Part shown: positions 1 to 9,415 of the stretch, in pieces
Position numbering within the stretch: position 1 is the first letter of the stretch
How the letters are laid out: each line of letters opens with the position of its first letter
NCBI RefSeq assembly: GCF_017810075.1
Contig: NZ_JADNYK010000005.1
Location: 62,001-126,000, forward strand
Direction: 5' to 3'
Length of the DNA: 64,000 bases
DNA from: Pseudozobellia sp. WGM2
Lineage (GTDB): Bacteria; Bacteroidota; Bacteroidia; Flavobacteriales; Flavobacteriaceae
Program-made: the position numbers and the translations under genes
Notes under the pieces: model-generated
The model's input: only the letters and a program-made list of their open reading frames with translations
Told to the model about the DNA's origin: nothing
The model's database searches: none

Positions 1-264
1 GATATGACAGGTTCACCATATATTGTCGGCAAAGGCTATCCTGTAGAAGCTGAGGGTGTGGCCGATATATTAAAACCGAACGAGTGGAACACGATTAAAA
101 TCAAAGTGGTCGATAATGTATACACGGTCTGGCTAAATAATCAAGAAGTGGTTACCTACGAGGCTTCAGATGTGCCCGAAGAAGGCCCAATAGGTTTGCA
201 ATTACACCCAGGACGTGATATGACCACAAGCTTCCGGAATATAAAAATTGCCAGTCTCAACTAA
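1..264 (+). CDS. DUF1080 (3-keto-disaccharide hydrolase-like) protein, C-terminal part
   Basis: The reading frame is open from the first base of the window, so the gene begins to the left and only its last 88 or so codons are present. The visible part has the end of a DUF1080 concanavalin-like fold: an NEWNTIKIKVVD-type strand, a WLNNQEV turn, then GPIGLQLHPG and a final FRNIKI strand. Members of this family act on 3-keto-glycosides or other oxidised sugars, usually in the periplasm. The stop codon overlaps the ATG of a longer version of the next gene by one base, so the two are probably co-transcribed. The ATG at position 4 is internal and not the real start. Confidence 0.8.
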   Translation, partial: DMTGSPYIVGKGYPVEAEGVADILKPNEWNTIKIKVVDNVYTVWLNNQEVVTYEASDVPEEGPIGLQLHPGRDMTTSFRNIKIASLN

Positions 265-302
265 TGTTGTTAACAATAATCAACTACAAACTATATATAG
301 AA

Positions 303-1400
303 ATGATTTCAGGTTCTCTAAAATTTCGCACTGTTGTGCAAACGATTACATTATGCTTTGCTATATGTTTAATTTCCTGTAAAGAGGAACCCAAAAAAGA
401 TGAAACGACAGCTATGTCAGAAGATGCCGATAAAAGAATTAAACTGGTAAAGAATGAAGCCGATAAAATGGTTGAGGTTATGATCGATGGCAAGTTGTTC
501 ACCGCATACCGATATCCTGAGAATATTAAAAAACCGGTGCTCTATCCTTTAGTAACACCTGCGGGTACCAAAATTACCCGTAAGTTCCCATTAGAACCTT
601 CAACGGGCGAGCGGGTAGACCACCCGCATCATGTTGGGGTCTGGTTCAATTACGGTGAAGTGAACGGACTTGATTTTTGGAATAACTCCGACTCGATAAA
701 GGTTGAAGATCGTGCTAAGTATGGCACCATAGTTCATAAGAGTATTGAGGCCACAGAAGATGGTGATGACCAAGCTAGCCTAAAGGTTACAATGGATTGG
801 GAAGCACCTGATGGGAAAATTTTACTCAAAGAAAATACCACTTTTGTCTTTAAAGGAAAAGATTCGGTATACACTATTGATAGAATTACGACACTTACGG
901 CAGCTTCTGAAGATGTCTTGTTCAAAGATAATAAAGAGGGTATGTTGGGTATACGAGTAACTAGAGCTTTAGAGCTGCCTTCAGATAAACCATCTATTTT
1001 CACAGATGCCAACGGAAACCCTACACCCGTGGAAAAACTCAATAACGAAGGTGTTAATGGTAAATACGTAAATGCCGATGGTATTGAAGGGTTGGATACT
1101 TGGGGCAAACGTTCGAATTGGGTAAATCTTTTCTCGAATATTGAAGACGAAAAAATAGCCTTAGCTATTATCGACCACAAATCAAATGTGGGATACCCTA
1201 CGTATTGGCACTCTAGGGGTTACGGTCTTTTTGCTGCCAACCCTTTAGGGCAAGAAGTGTTCAGTGAGGGTGCCGAAAGCTTGAATTTTAAGTTGGATAA
1301 AGGTGATAGTACCACCTTCAAACATCGTATTGTAGTAGCCAATGGAGAATTGAATCAAGAAGATTTGAACGTAATGTTTTTAAAGTTTTCAGAACAATAA
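303..1400 (+). CDS. DUF6807 (PmoA-like) family lipoprotein
   Basis: This 365-residue protein has a lipoprotein signal peptide (hydrophobic stretch then LISC, Cys about residue 26), so it is probably anchored in the periplasm or outer membrane. The body matches the DUF6807 family, annotated in databases as methane oxygenase PmoA by name only: the HPHHVGVWFNYG histidine cluster, a long beta-rich core and the WHSRGYGLFAANPLG segment near the end. The family is common beside DUF1080 and Gfo/Idh/MocA genes in Bacteroidota sugar loci; its reaction is not settled. I chose the ATG at 303, because the upstream ATG at 264 would add 13 residues in front of a good signal peptide. A terminator hairpin follows. 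Confidence 0.82.
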   Translation: MISGSLKFRTVVQTITLCFAICLISCKEEPKKDETTAMSEDADKRIKLVKNEADKMVEVMIDGKLFTAYRYPENIKKPVLYPLVTPAGTKITRKFPLEPSTGERVDHPHHVGVWFNYGEVNGLDFWNNSDSIKVEDRAKYGTIVHKSIEATEDGDDQASLKVTMDWEAPDGKILLKENTTFVFKGKDSVYTIDRITTLTAASEDVLFKDNKEGMLGIRVTRALELPSDKPSIFTDANGNPTPVEKLNNEGVNGKYVNADGIEGLDTWGKRSNWVNLFSNIEDEKIALAIIDHKSNVGYPTYWHSRGYGLFAANPLGQEVFSEGAESLNFKLDKGDSTTFKHRIVVANGELNQEDLNVMFLKFSEQ

Positions 1401-1408
1401 ATAAAATC

Positions 1409-1448
1409 CGGATATAGCATCGATTTTAGCTATATCCGTATTTTTTTT
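1409..1448 (+). terminator. Rho-independent terminator after the DUF6807 gene
   Basis: A perfect 10-bp stem (CGGATATAGC at 1409-1418 and GCTATATCCG at 1429-1438) with a 10-base loop is followed by a run of T from 1441 to 1448. It lies between two convergent genes; the T run is on the plus strand, so it mainly ends the DUF6807 transcript. Confidence 0.85.
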
Positions 1449-1465
1449 GTCTTGGGATTATTGTT

Positions 1466-2290
1466 CTAGACCGCTACAATACCCTTTATATGGGGGTGCG
1501 GATTGTAGTCGACCAATGTAAAGTCTTCAAATTTAAAGTCGAATATATCTTTAATCTCAGGATTAAGAATCATTTTTGGTAAAGGCCTCGGCTCTCTGCT
1601 TAATTGCAGTTCTACCTGCTCCATATGATTGTTGTAGATATGGGCATCTCCAAAAGTATGAACGAAATCACCGGCCTCATAACCGCAAACTTGCGCCATC
1701 ATCATAGTGAAAAGTGCATAGGAGGCTATGTTAAAGGGCACGCCTAAAAAAATGTCGGCGCTTCTTTGGTACAATTGGCACGAAAGCTTACCGTCTGCAA
1801 CATAAAATTGGAAAAAGGTATGGCAAGGGGGTAAGGCCGCTTTACCATTGGCAACATTTTCTGAGAAAGATTTTGAAGTATCCGGTAACACGCTAGGGTT
1901 CCAAGCAGACACCAACATTCTTCTACTGTTCGGATTGGTTTTTAAAGAATGGATAACCTCTTTTATTTGGTCGATTTCATCGTCGTTCCAGTTACGCCAT
2001 TGGTGACCATACACTGGGCCGAGGTCGCCATTATCATCTGCCCACTCGTTCCAGATACGAACACCATTCTCTTGAAGGTAGCCTATATTGGTATCGCCTT
2101 TCAAAAACCATAAAAGTTCGTAAATAATAGATTTTAGATGCAATTTTTTCGTGGTGACCATGGGGAAACCCTTGCTGAGGTCAAAGCGCATCTGGTAGCC
2201 AAAAACACTTTTGGTACCGGTACCCGTACGGTCACCTTTTTGGTTACCACTTTCGAGCACATGTTGAAGTAAATCGTGATATTGTTTCAT
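1466..2290 (-). CDS. thyA: Thymidylate synthase
   Basis: ThyA methylates dUMP to dTMP using 5,10-methylene-tetrahydrofolate in the cytoplasm. The 274-residue protein has the full set of signatures: RTGTGT near residue 21, the [11 protein letters not shown] segment, catalytic Cys156 in [25 protein letters not shown] for dUMP binding, and a C-terminus ending in IKGIVAV. It is about ten residues longer than the E. coli enzyme; the extra length sits just before the catalytic Cys ([14 protein letters not shown]). It is the last minus-strand gene before the terminator at 1409-1448, and 107 bases separate it from the cupin gene. folD at 18742 supplies the same folate pool. Confidence 0.97.
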   Translation of the reverse strand: MKQYHDLLQHVLESGNQKGDRTGTGTKSVFGYQMRFDLSKGFPMVTTKKLHLKSIIYELLWFLKGDTNIGYLQENGVRIWNEWADDNGDLGPVYGHQWRNWNDDEIDQIKEVIHSLKTNPNSRRMLVSAWNPSVLPDTSKSFSENVANGKAALPPCHTFFQFYVADGKLSCQLYQRSADIFLGVPFNIASYALFTMMMAQVCGYEAGDFVHTFGDAHIYNNHMEQVELQLSREPRPLPKMILNPEIKDIFDFKFEDFTLVDYNPHPHIKGIVAV

Positions 2291-2397
2291 CGTAAACGTA
2301 AAAGTAAAAGTTTACTCGATGAAGGTCAAAACGATTGTTGATGAGTTATTATAATTTATTAACGGGGGAAGTAGTAGGTCAGTTAGAAAAGCATGCT

Positions 2398-2943
2398 TTA
2401 GACAAAGTTGACCCCATGGCTTGCGCATATTTCGGCGACTTTGGCAAAATCAGGGGGTCCTTCAGGTAAGTCGGAAAGTTCTTGAAACATTTTTTCGATA
2501 CCTGCTGGAAATGCACTGGTAATCATTTTAGCTTTTTCACTACCGACCACCATCCATGAATGAGGCAAGTTTTTTGGAGCAAAAGCAATATCACCTGCTT
2601 TCAGAATAGTTGTTTTGCCATCTACCATGATTTCAACTTCCCCTTTAATTACCCTAAAAATTTCGTCCTCTTTCGTATGAACATGCGGTGGAATACCAAC
2701 TCCGGGTTCGACATCGTCGACCCACTCAACAATTTGGTTTCCAGTATCGCTTCCTGCTAGTTTATGGGTTTGTATATCTCCGATAACATTGAGCAATTCT
2801 CCCTCCTGATCTCTAATTATCTTAGAACTCAGGTCGGTGTGGGCATTCAGATTTTCAGTTAAGTTTTGACATGAGCCGAAACCAGGTACAAGGGTTAGCC
2901 CAAGGCCTAAGCTCGTGGTGCGAATAAATTTCTTTCTATCCAT
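2398..2943 (-). CDS. Cupin-domain protein with export signal
   Basis: This 181-residue protein starts with a signal (MDRKKFIRTTSLGLGLTLVP) followed by GSCQ, which fits a lipoprotein or Tat-like exported protein. The mature part is a single cupin_2 barrel: the first motif is VGIPPHVHTKEDEIFRVIKGE (His, His, Glu metal ligands) and the second is PKNLPHSWMVVG (the last His ligand). Such proteins bind a divalent metal; no substrate can be read from the sequence. An AraC-type regulator lies 92 bases upstream on the same strand and may control it. Confidence 0.78.
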   Translation of the reverse strand: MDRKKFIRTTSLGLGLTLVPGFGSCQNLTENLNAHTDLSSKIIRDQEGELLNVIGDIQTHKLAGSDTGNQIVEWVDDVEPGVGIPPHVHTKEDEIFRVIKGEVEIMVDGKTTILKAGDIAFAPKNLPHSWMVVGSEKAKMITSAFPAGIEKMFQELSDLPEGPPDFAKVAEICASHGVNFV

Positions 2944-3035
2944 TTTGTAAATTTTAATGTTCTAGGGCAAGATATGGATAGAACGATATTGCAATGTTTT
3001 GAGAAATACGGTAATACCCTAGAATTTCCGAACGG

Positions 3036-3839
3036 TTACTCCCTTCTTAACTGTGTAGGTGTTATACCTGTATGTTTTTTCACAAAAGAGCTAAAGTAGT
3101 CAGGAGAGGAGAAACCTAGCTTAAATGCGATTTCCTTTATGACCAAATCAGAGAATTTTAATTGATGTCTAGAGCGCATTATCAATTGTTCATCTATAAG
3201 ATGTTTGGCATTTACCCCGAGTACATCCTTAACACATTCATTCAAATATTTATCGGAGATATGAAGCATGTCGGCATAATCACTTATTCTGTGATGGCTA
3301 CAGATACGCTCGTCAATGAGTCTTTTGAATTTGTAAACCAACGCCGACTTTGAATTGTTATCGGTAATGGTGGTTTTAATATTGCACTTACCATCACAGT
3401 AAACAAAAAAAGTATGTAACAGCGCCAATATAGCTTCTTCTCGATTTTTCAAATTGGTGCTGACCAGTTCGTCTATCATTTCAACTATAGATTGAACTCG
3501 TTTTTCAATACCCGGGGCCAAGGTAATCTTCGGTATTTCGCTGTCGCCAAAGAGTCGCACTTCGGTTATATGTAGATTTTTAAAGGTAGGGTTTTCAAGA
3601 ATTGATTTTGGCAAATAAAGAACATAGCCAGAAGAACTCTCGACACATCGATTAGTTATGGTCCAATTATAGTTGGGTTGCAAGAAGAAAATGGAATTCG
3701 AAATGTCTATAAATTTTGTTTGATTGATTTCTATGGAACTTACACCATCTTTGATCCAGCAAACGGAGTAATATTCCCCATCTGATATAGATGATATTTT
3801 TTGACTTATCCTAGAAATTTTTACATCTGCATTTTTCAC
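3036..3839 (-). CDS. AraC family transcriptional regulator
   Basis: The 267-residue protein has a two-helix-turn-helix AraC domain in its last 100 residues (ISDYADMLHISDKYLNECV, then IKEIAFKLGFSSPDYFSSF and the terminal KHTGITPTQLRR). The first 150 residues are a cupin-like sensor domain of unknown ligand (SIFFLQPNYNWTI strand). It is one of the Bacteroidota regulators of about 270-290 residues. It sits upstream of the cupin gene in the same direction. The 209 bases upstream, to the BCCT gene, hold no gene or clear palindrome. Confidence 0.88.
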   Translation of the reverse strand: MKNADVKISRISQKISSISDGEYYSVCWIKDGVSSIEINQTKFIDISNSIFFLQPNYNWTITNRCVESSSGYVLYLPKSILENPTFKNLHITEVRLFGDSEIPKITLAPGIEKRVQSIVEMIDELVSTNLKNREEAILALLHTFFVYCDGKCNIKTTITDNNSKSALVYKFKRLIDERICSHHRISDYADMLHISDKYLNECVKDVLGVNAKHLIDEQLIMRSRHQLKFSDLVIKEIAFKLGFSSPDYFSSFVKKHTGITPTQLRRE

Positions 3840-4047
3840 TTACTATAACTTATTCCGATTGTGAAACTAGGCGGGGAAGATTACTTTATCTCAACTAAAT
3901 ATAAGAAATAAGTATTTGATGTAATTATACCGGTAAAAAATAAAATCTTACACTTTTAGAATACATGGTCTAAGATTGTGTTTTGTGTCATTCAACACAT
4001 TTGAGATGTTGGAATAAATATTGAAATCGCCTACCTGGGTATGTAAA

Positions 4048-5532
4048 CTATGCCTTATTCCTGCTTTTAATTCCCATCAAAAAAGAAAATGCCATGAACA
4101 CCATAAAAAGAGCAAAGGGCAACGAGGTAATTACCAGCAGTTTTTGAACTGCGGTGAGCACATCGATATCGGGTTTGGCGCTACCCAAAAGAAGAAGGGC
4201 GATAGTGGCCATTAGAATAAAGACCGACCAGATAAGTCTGTACTTCTTGCTTGGGTTCTTTTTGCCCCGATCGGTAAACATGCTGAGTACAAAAACTGCA
4301 GAATCTACCGAAGTGACCAAAAAACTGATCAGTAAAAAAAGGGTCGTAAAGTTGAGTACCGTGGCCATAGGATAATTTTCAAAGAATACAAATATTGAAG
4401 TGAATACATTGGCAAACCTCTCGTCATAGGTTTCCATAGATTCGATGATTTGAAATGATGATTCACCGAAAACCGAGAACCAAAAGAAGGTTCCCAGAGA
4501 TGGTATGATCAAAACACCTAATAATAACTGTCTTAAGGTTCTACCTTTCGAAATTCGCGCTATAAAGATTCCTGTAAATGGAGCCCAGGCCAACCAGAAA
4601 GCCCAGTAATAAAAGGTCCAATCTGTTAAAAAAGCAATACTGGGGTCGTACCTTTCCCAGGCTAAACTCATAGGTATAAAGTCAATTAGGTACTGCCATG
4701 TCGCCGTTAGAAATGCGAGTAAAATGGCACTGGTATCACTATTTATAAATATGAACAGCAATATGGCTACAGTAATTAAAATATTGAGTTTAGAGATGAC
4801 TTTTATACCCTTATTGACTCCCTGCCAAGCTGAAACGAAGGCAATTGCGGAAACTAATGTGGTCAACAACAAGGTTGAAATCAACCCCAAATCGGTCTTA
4901 AAAACATGATTCAGCCCTCCGTTGATTTGCGTCGTGCCCAGGCCGATTGCGGCAATCAGGCCGAACACAGTAGTAATTACTGTCATGACATCTATACCAA
5001 TTAGAGCCGTAGGGCTTTTGATGTTATCTTCGATTGTAGAGCTAACCAATACTCTTTTCTTTCGTACAAAGAGGGCGTAACCGACTACCATGGCAAATAG
5101 CCCGTAAAAGGCCCAAGCAGTAAAGCCCCACTGATAAAAAGTAAATTCGAGAGCCAGGGTTTCTGGTGAAAGTTTAGAAGGGTAAGGTGGATTCTGCTGC
5201 ATGAAGACGGGTTCTTGAACCGCTCGCAGAAGTATGCCAGCCCCCATACCGGCACTATAGAGCATGGCCGTCCAGGCCCAAAGGCTGTGCTCGGGTCTTG
5301 AATTTTTCTTTCCTAATTTTATTTTACCGAGGGGAGAAAATGCTATGCCCAATAATAAAAGTACGCAGCCGAGGCCTAGATAAAGATAGAAATATCCAAA
5401 ATAGTTACGTACCCAAATGGAAGCGATTTCTATGGCTTCATAACTGCTTTCGGTCGCTAAAAATACCCAAAGCGTAAACAGAAAAATAAAACCAATGGAA
5501 AGGGCTAGTAAAGGGTTTTTGAATATTTTCAT
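4048..5532 (-). CDS. BCCT family transporter (betaine/choline/carnitine type)
   Basis: This 494-residue inner-membrane protein has about twelve hydrophobic segments and the BCCT signatures: a glycine-rich unwound helix (AGMGAGILLRAVQEP), YQWGFTAWAFYGLFAMVVGYA, and the tryptophan-rich core FLTDWTFYYWAFWLAWAPF with GIFIARISKGRT. Family members take up glycine betaine, choline or carnitine with sodium or protons and serve in osmoprotection, which fits a marine habitat. There is no long cytoplasmic N- or C-terminal regulatory extension such as BetP has. It is 33 bases downstream of the SDR gene on the same strand. Confidence 0.93.
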   Translation of the reverse strand: MKIFKNPLLALSIGFIFLFTLWVFLATESSYEAIEIASIWVRNYFGYFYLYLGLGCVLLLLGIAFSPLGKIKLGKKNSRPEHSLWAWTAMLYSAGMGAGILLRAVQEPVFMQQNPPYPSKLSPETLALEFTFYQWGFTAWAFYGLFAMVVGYALFVRKKRVLVSSTIEDNIKSPTALIGIDVMTVITTVFGLIAAIGLGTTQINGGLNHVFKTDLGLISTLLLTTLVSAIAFVSAWQGVNKGIKVISKLNILITVAILLFIFINSDTSAILLAFLTATWQYLIDFIPMSLAWERYDPSIAFLTDWTFYYWAFWLAWAPFTGIFIARISKGRTLRQLLLGVLIIPSLGTFFWFSVFGESSFQIIESMETYDERFANVFTSIFVFFENYPMATVLNFTTLFLLISFLVTSVDSAVFVLSMFTDRGKKNPSKKYRLIWSVFILMATIALLLLGSAKPDIDVLTAVQKLLVITSLPFALFMVFMAFSFLMGIKSRNKA

Positions 5533-5565
5533 TTTTGGTATTTGAACCTTTTACTAGAATCGATT

Positions 5566-6993
5566 TTATGTACTTCGTGCAATATTGCGAATCATACCAC
5601 CGAAGATAAAATAATGAAAAGGAACAATACTGTACCAATATAAACGTCCCTTTAGGCCCCTTGGTCGAAATGTGGCAGTTTGATGTAGAATTTGGTCATC
5701 ATCAATTTTAAATTCTAACCATGCCTCGCCAGGTAATTTCATTTCTGCAAAGAGTAATAGGCGTTTAGCCTCTTTATCGGCTAATAGAACACGCCAAAAA
5801 TCAAGCGAATCACCGGCAAAAAGTTTGTTGGGGTGCGTTCTTCCACGTCGTAATCCCACACCTCCGGAGAGCTTGTCTAAAAATCCCCGTATTTTCCAGA
5901 GCCAATTACCGTAATACCACCCTGTTTCGCCGCCGATTCTCCAGATGTTCTCTAGTACTCCTGTGGGGTCTTCAACCTTAATTTTTTGGTGGTCGGTTAA
6001 AACTCCATATTTAGGCACCTGAATGTATTTTTCAAGGTCTTTTTTAAAACGGCCACTGATCATGCTATCTTTCCAACTGCTTATGACCAAATTTTGTTCT
6101 ATTTTTTTGAAGGCCATATCAATGGCTTCGCTATAGGTATGTGGCTGAATATTCAGAATTTCTTGAAGTCTTTTGTCTTTAGCGATTACCTCTATTTTCA
6201 TACTGTCGACGAGGTTCATGGCCAATTTGTACGAGGTAGAGGTTACGAAATATAGCCAATAGCTCGATAGTTTAGGTGTCATCACGGGCACGGTAAAAAT
6301 CCAATTTTTGAACCCTCGGGCTTCAGCATACTTTTCAAGCATTTCTTTATAGCTTAGCACATCGGGTCCGGCTATGTCAAAAGAATCTTCATAGGTGTCT
6401 TTGTTCCCCAAAACACCGGTTAGAAAAGTAATGATGTCTCGAATGGCAATGGGCTGTGTTTTGGTCAATACCCATTTGGGCGTAATCATAACAGGTAATT
6501 TTTCGCACAGATCACGAATAATTTCGAAACTGGAACTTCCTGAACCGACTATGATACCTGCCCTTAATACGGTGAGTTTAAAGGGGCCTTCATATAAAAT
6601 GTTCTCAACGTTTTTTCTTGATTGTAAGTGTTTTGAAAGCTGCTCTTCATTGACGATTCCACTGAGGTATATAACCTGGTTTACTTTGGTTTGGCCCATA
6701 TAGGTGTTAAAATTCCGAGCGGTTTTTGCTTCCAGTTCATCGAAGGCGTCGGTAGAGGCACTCATCGAATGTATTAGAAAGTATGCGGCATCAATGTCTT
6801 TAGGAATCTTGTCTGGTTCGACTTCCTTCAGAAAATCAATTTCCACAACCTCTATTTGAGACCGCATTTCTTTCGTAATCGAAAAACGGCCCTCATCGCG
6901 AACAGTACAGAGAACTTGATGGCCATCCTCTAACAATTGGGGAAGCAAACGCATTCCGATATAGCCATTCGCCCCTGTAAGTAATATCTTCAT
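5566..6993 (-). CDS. SDR family NAD(P)-binding protein with C-terminal DUF2867
   Basis: The 475-residue protein begins with an atypical short-chain dehydrogenase fold: LLTGANGYIGMRLLPQLL (dinucleotide loop), FLIHSM and YLSGIV strands, and a NmrA-like region to about residue 300. The last 150 residues match DUF2867 (GETGWYYGNWLWKIRGFLDKL, then FWRVLLADKEAKRLLLFAEMK and a terminal YWYSIVPFHYFIF). These two-part proteins are widespread and of unknown substrate. A 141-residue unknown gene lies 15 bases upstream on the same strand and is probably in the same operon. Confidence 0.85.
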   Translation of the reverse strand: MKILLTGANGYIGMRLLPQLLEDGHQVLCTVRDEGRFSITKEMRSQIEVVEIDFLKEVEPDKIPKDIDAAYFLIHSMSASTDAFDELEAKTARNFNTYMGQTKVNQVIYLSGIVNEEQLSKHLQSRKNVENILYEGPFKLTVLRAGIIVGSGSSSFEIIRDLCEKLPVMITPKWVLTKTQPIAIRDIITFLTGVLGNKDTYEDSFDIAGPDVLSYKEMLEKYAEARGFKNWIFTVPVMTPKLSSYWLYFVTSTSYKLAMNLVDSMKIEVIAKDKRLQEILNIQPHTYSEAIDMAFKKIEQNLVISSWKDSMISGRFKKDLEKYIQVPKYGVLTDHQKIKVEDPTGVLENIWRIGGETGWYYGNWLWKIRGFLDKLSGGVGLRRGRTHPNKLFAGDSLDFWRVLLADKEAKRLLLFAEMKLPGEAWLEFKIDDDQILHQTATFRPRGLKGRLYWYSIVPFHYFIFGGMIRNIARST

Positions 6994-7008
6994 TCGATGT
7001 ACATTATT

Positions 7009-7434
7009 TTAAAGGTCTTCTATAGACGTGGGCATATTATCGGCCTTGTAGCCTAAGAGCTTTTTGAAGAATTTTTGAATCGCCTTGGTGTCAGCCTTCA
7101 TTTTTATGAAATAATGATCTCGGTAAATCGAATATATGCCCAAATCGCCTTTATAGATATTGAGTTTGTAGTAGGGTATAACAAGCGCATAGGTTTCAAG
7201 TAATGACCGGAAACGCACAATAATGCCCTTAGGGCGCATTTCTATATTACATTGATTACGATTATTATCAAGAATGAGTAGGTTGCTTATTTCTAAACTG
7301 GTTTCGGTAATAAACAATCTGGGCGAGCCGATACCGCCCATAGCCCATCGTATTTTAAGCATGAAGGGCTTGCCGACCGCTTCATCTATTTTTCGGGTGA
7401 TTTCTTTGTTGCTGTAAGAAACATTAAAAAGCAT
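7009..7434 (-). CDS. Unrecognised 141-residue protein
   Basis: I do not recognise this family. The protein is soluble, without a signal peptide or membrane segment, and alternates short beta-strands (LFITETSLEISNLLILD, GIIVRFRSLLETYALVIPYYKLNIYKGD), so a small beta-rich fold of PH-like type is possible. It lies 15 bases upstream of the SDR/DUF2867 gene and is probably co-transcribed with it. 174 bases separate it from the divergent argS. Confidence 0.65.
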   Translation of the reverse strand: MLFNVSYSNKEITRKIDEAVGKPFMLKIRWAMGGIGSPRLFITETSLEISNLLILDNNRNQCNIEMRPKGIIVRFRSLLETYALVIPYYKLNIYKGDLGIYSIYRDHYFIKMKADTKAIQKFFKKLLGYKADNMPTSIEDL

Positions 7435-7577
7435 AGTTAACAGCTTAGTGCATGAGCGATTTTAATTAAAAAATCAACGAACATATTTTTCATAAAGTTA
7501 GTCAAAAGCAAAAGAGCTCAATGGCGGTTTGCGAACTAATATGAACGCATCAACATAAGAAAAGCGTAAAAAATGAT

Positions 7578-7585
7578 TAGTTTTG
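7578..7585 (+). promoter_or_regulatory. -7 promoter box for argS
   Basis: TAGTTTTG matches the Bacteroidota TAnnTTTG -7 element, 23 bases before the argS ATG. No TTTG -33 box is visible at the expected spacing. Confidence 0.5.
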
Positions 7586-7608
7586 CAGCCTTATAACTTG
7601 AAGAATAC

Positions 7609-9393
7609 ATGGGACTCGAGACTATTTTAGAAGCCAAGGTAAAAGAAGCTGCAACCGAACTCTTTTCTATAGAGCTACCTCAAGTAGAATTTCAGCCGAC
7701 ACGTAAAGACTTCGAAGGTGATATTACCATTGTAGTATTCCCGATGCTTCGTTTCATCAAGGGAAATCCGGTGCAAATTGGAGAACAAATAGGAGCTTAT
7801 TTAGAGAAAGAGGTCGAAGCGGTCTCAGGCTTTAATGTGATTAAGGGGTTTTTGAATATTGTTATAGGCGATGCGTTTTACGTCAACTTCTTTAAAGAAA
7901 TAAAAGATGTAGCTGATTACGGTTTTGAGGCCCAAAAAGATGACGAAGCCGTAATGGTCGAATATTCTTCGCCAAATACTAACAAGCCGCTGCACCTAGG
8001 CCATATTAGAAATAATTTATTGGGTTATTCCGTTGCTGAAATTTTGAAGGCTTCGGGCAAGAAAGTTTATAAAACGCAAATAATTAATGACCGTGGTATT
8101 CATATTTGTAAGAGTATGTTGGCCTGGAAACGTTTCGGAAATGGCGAGACACCCGAAAGTACGGGCTTAAAAGGCGATAAACTCGTAGGTAATTATTACG
8201 TAGCGTTCGATAAAGCCTATAAAAAACAAGTTTCAGAGCTGGTAGCTAGCGGAACCGATAAAAAAGTAGCCGAAAAGGAAGCTCCAATTTTGCTGGAAGC
8301 CCAAGAGATGTTGCAAAAATGGGAGGCTGGTGATGATGAAGTCGTTTCGCTATGGAAAGAAATGAACGGTTGGGTTTACGAGGGATTTGAAGAAACTTAT
8401 GCCAATTTAGGAGTCGATTTCGATAAACTGTATTATGAAAGTGATACCTATTTATTAGGAAAGGATGTGGTCGCCCAAGGGCTTGAAAAAGATGTTTTCT
8501 ACAGAAAGGATGATGGTAGCGTTTGGATTGACTTGACCGATGAGGGTCTTGATGAAAAAATCGTGCTCCGTTCCGACGGAACTGCCGTTTATATGACCCA
8601 AGATATTGGTACGGCCATACAGCGTGTAAAAGACCATCCTGATGTTGAAGGAATGGTCTATACGGTCGGTAACGAGCAAGATTACCACTTTAAGGTTTTG
8701 TTTTTGATTCTTAAAAAACTTGGTTTTTCATGGTCTGAAAACCTTCATCACCTTAGTTATGGTATGGTCGATTTGCCTAGCGGAAAGATGAAAAGTAGAG
8801 AGGGCACCGTAGTCGATGCCGATGACCTGATGAAAGAAATGGCGCAAACCGCTGCCGATATTTCCGAAGAATTGGGGAAATTGGAAGAGTATTCAGAGGC
8901 TCAAAAACAAGAGCTTTATAAAATGATCGGTCTAGGGGCGTTGAAATATTATATTTTGAAGGTAGACCCAAAAAAGAGGATTCTCTTTGACCCCGAAGAA
9001 TCGGTTGATTTTCAAGGGAACACAGGGCCTTTTATTCAATATACTTTCGCCAGAATTCAATCTATTCTAAGAAAAGCTGTTGAAACGAATGCTTTTGAGG
9101 GTGGCTCTAATAACATCGAACAGTTAGATCCAAAGGAAAAAGAGCTAATCAAGCAGTTGCAGCTTTTTCCGGAAACGATACAATTGGCTGCCGCTAATTA
9201 TAGTCCGGCATTGATTGCCAATTACACCTATGATCTGGTTAAAGAATTTAACTCTTTCTACCAACAGGTATCTATTTTGGGGGAAACCGATGCCGCTAAA
9301 AAGGCATTACGGGTTCAATTGGCCAAAAAAGTAAGTGAGGTGATAGAATCGTCATTTAGATTACTGGGTATAGGTGTGCCCGAGCGAATGTAG
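7609..9393 (+). CDS. argS: Arginyl-tRNA synthetase
   Basis: ArgS charges tRNA-Arg with arginine in the cytoplasm. The 594-residue class I enzyme shows the N-terminal Add-1 domain (residues 1-100), the HIGH motif as KPLHLGHIRNN near residue 125, the catalytic core (TQIINDRGIHICKSM), the KMSKS equivalent GKMKSREGT near residue 395, and a C-terminal DALR anticodon-binding domain ending in LLGIGVPERM. Length is normal for the family. It stands alone on the plus strand and converges on the HAD gene 22 bases downstream, with no obvious terminator between them. Confidence 0.97.
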   Translation: MGLETILEAKVKEAATELFSIELPQVEFQPTRKDFEGDITIVVFPMLRFIKGNPVQIGEQIGAYLEKEVEAVSGFNVIKGFLNIVIGDAFYVNFFKEIKDVADYGFEAQKDDEAVMVEYSSPNTNKPLHLGHIRNNLLGYSVAEILKASGKKVYKTQIINDRGIHICKSMLAWKRFGNGETPESTGLKGDKLVGNYYVAFDKAYKKQVSELVASGTDKKVAEKEAPILLEAQEMLQKWEAGDDEVVSLWKEMNGWVYEGFEETYANLGVDFDKLYYESDTYLLGKDVVAQGLEKDVFYRKDDGSVWIDLTDEGLDEKIVLRSDGTAVYMTQDIGTAIQRVKDHPDVEGMVYTVGNEQDYHFKVLFLILKKLGFSWSENLHHLSYGMVDLPSGKMKSREGTVVDADDLMKEMAQTAADISEELGKLEEYSEAQKQELYKMIGLGALKYYILKVDPKKRILFDPEESVDFQGNTGPFIQYTFARIQSILRKAVETNAFEGGSNNIEQLDPKEKELIKQLQLFPETIQLAAANYSPALIANYTYDLVKEFNSFYQQVSILGETDAAKKALRVQLAKKVSEVIESSFRLLGIGVPERM

Positions 9394-9415
9394 TAGAAGA
9401 ACTGACCAATCAAAG

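Noticed and set aside
734-1180. 148-residue open frame on the minus strand inside the DUF6807 gene
   Set aside because: It is the antisense of a clear gene; its protein is serine-rich with no domain, as is usual for such shadows.
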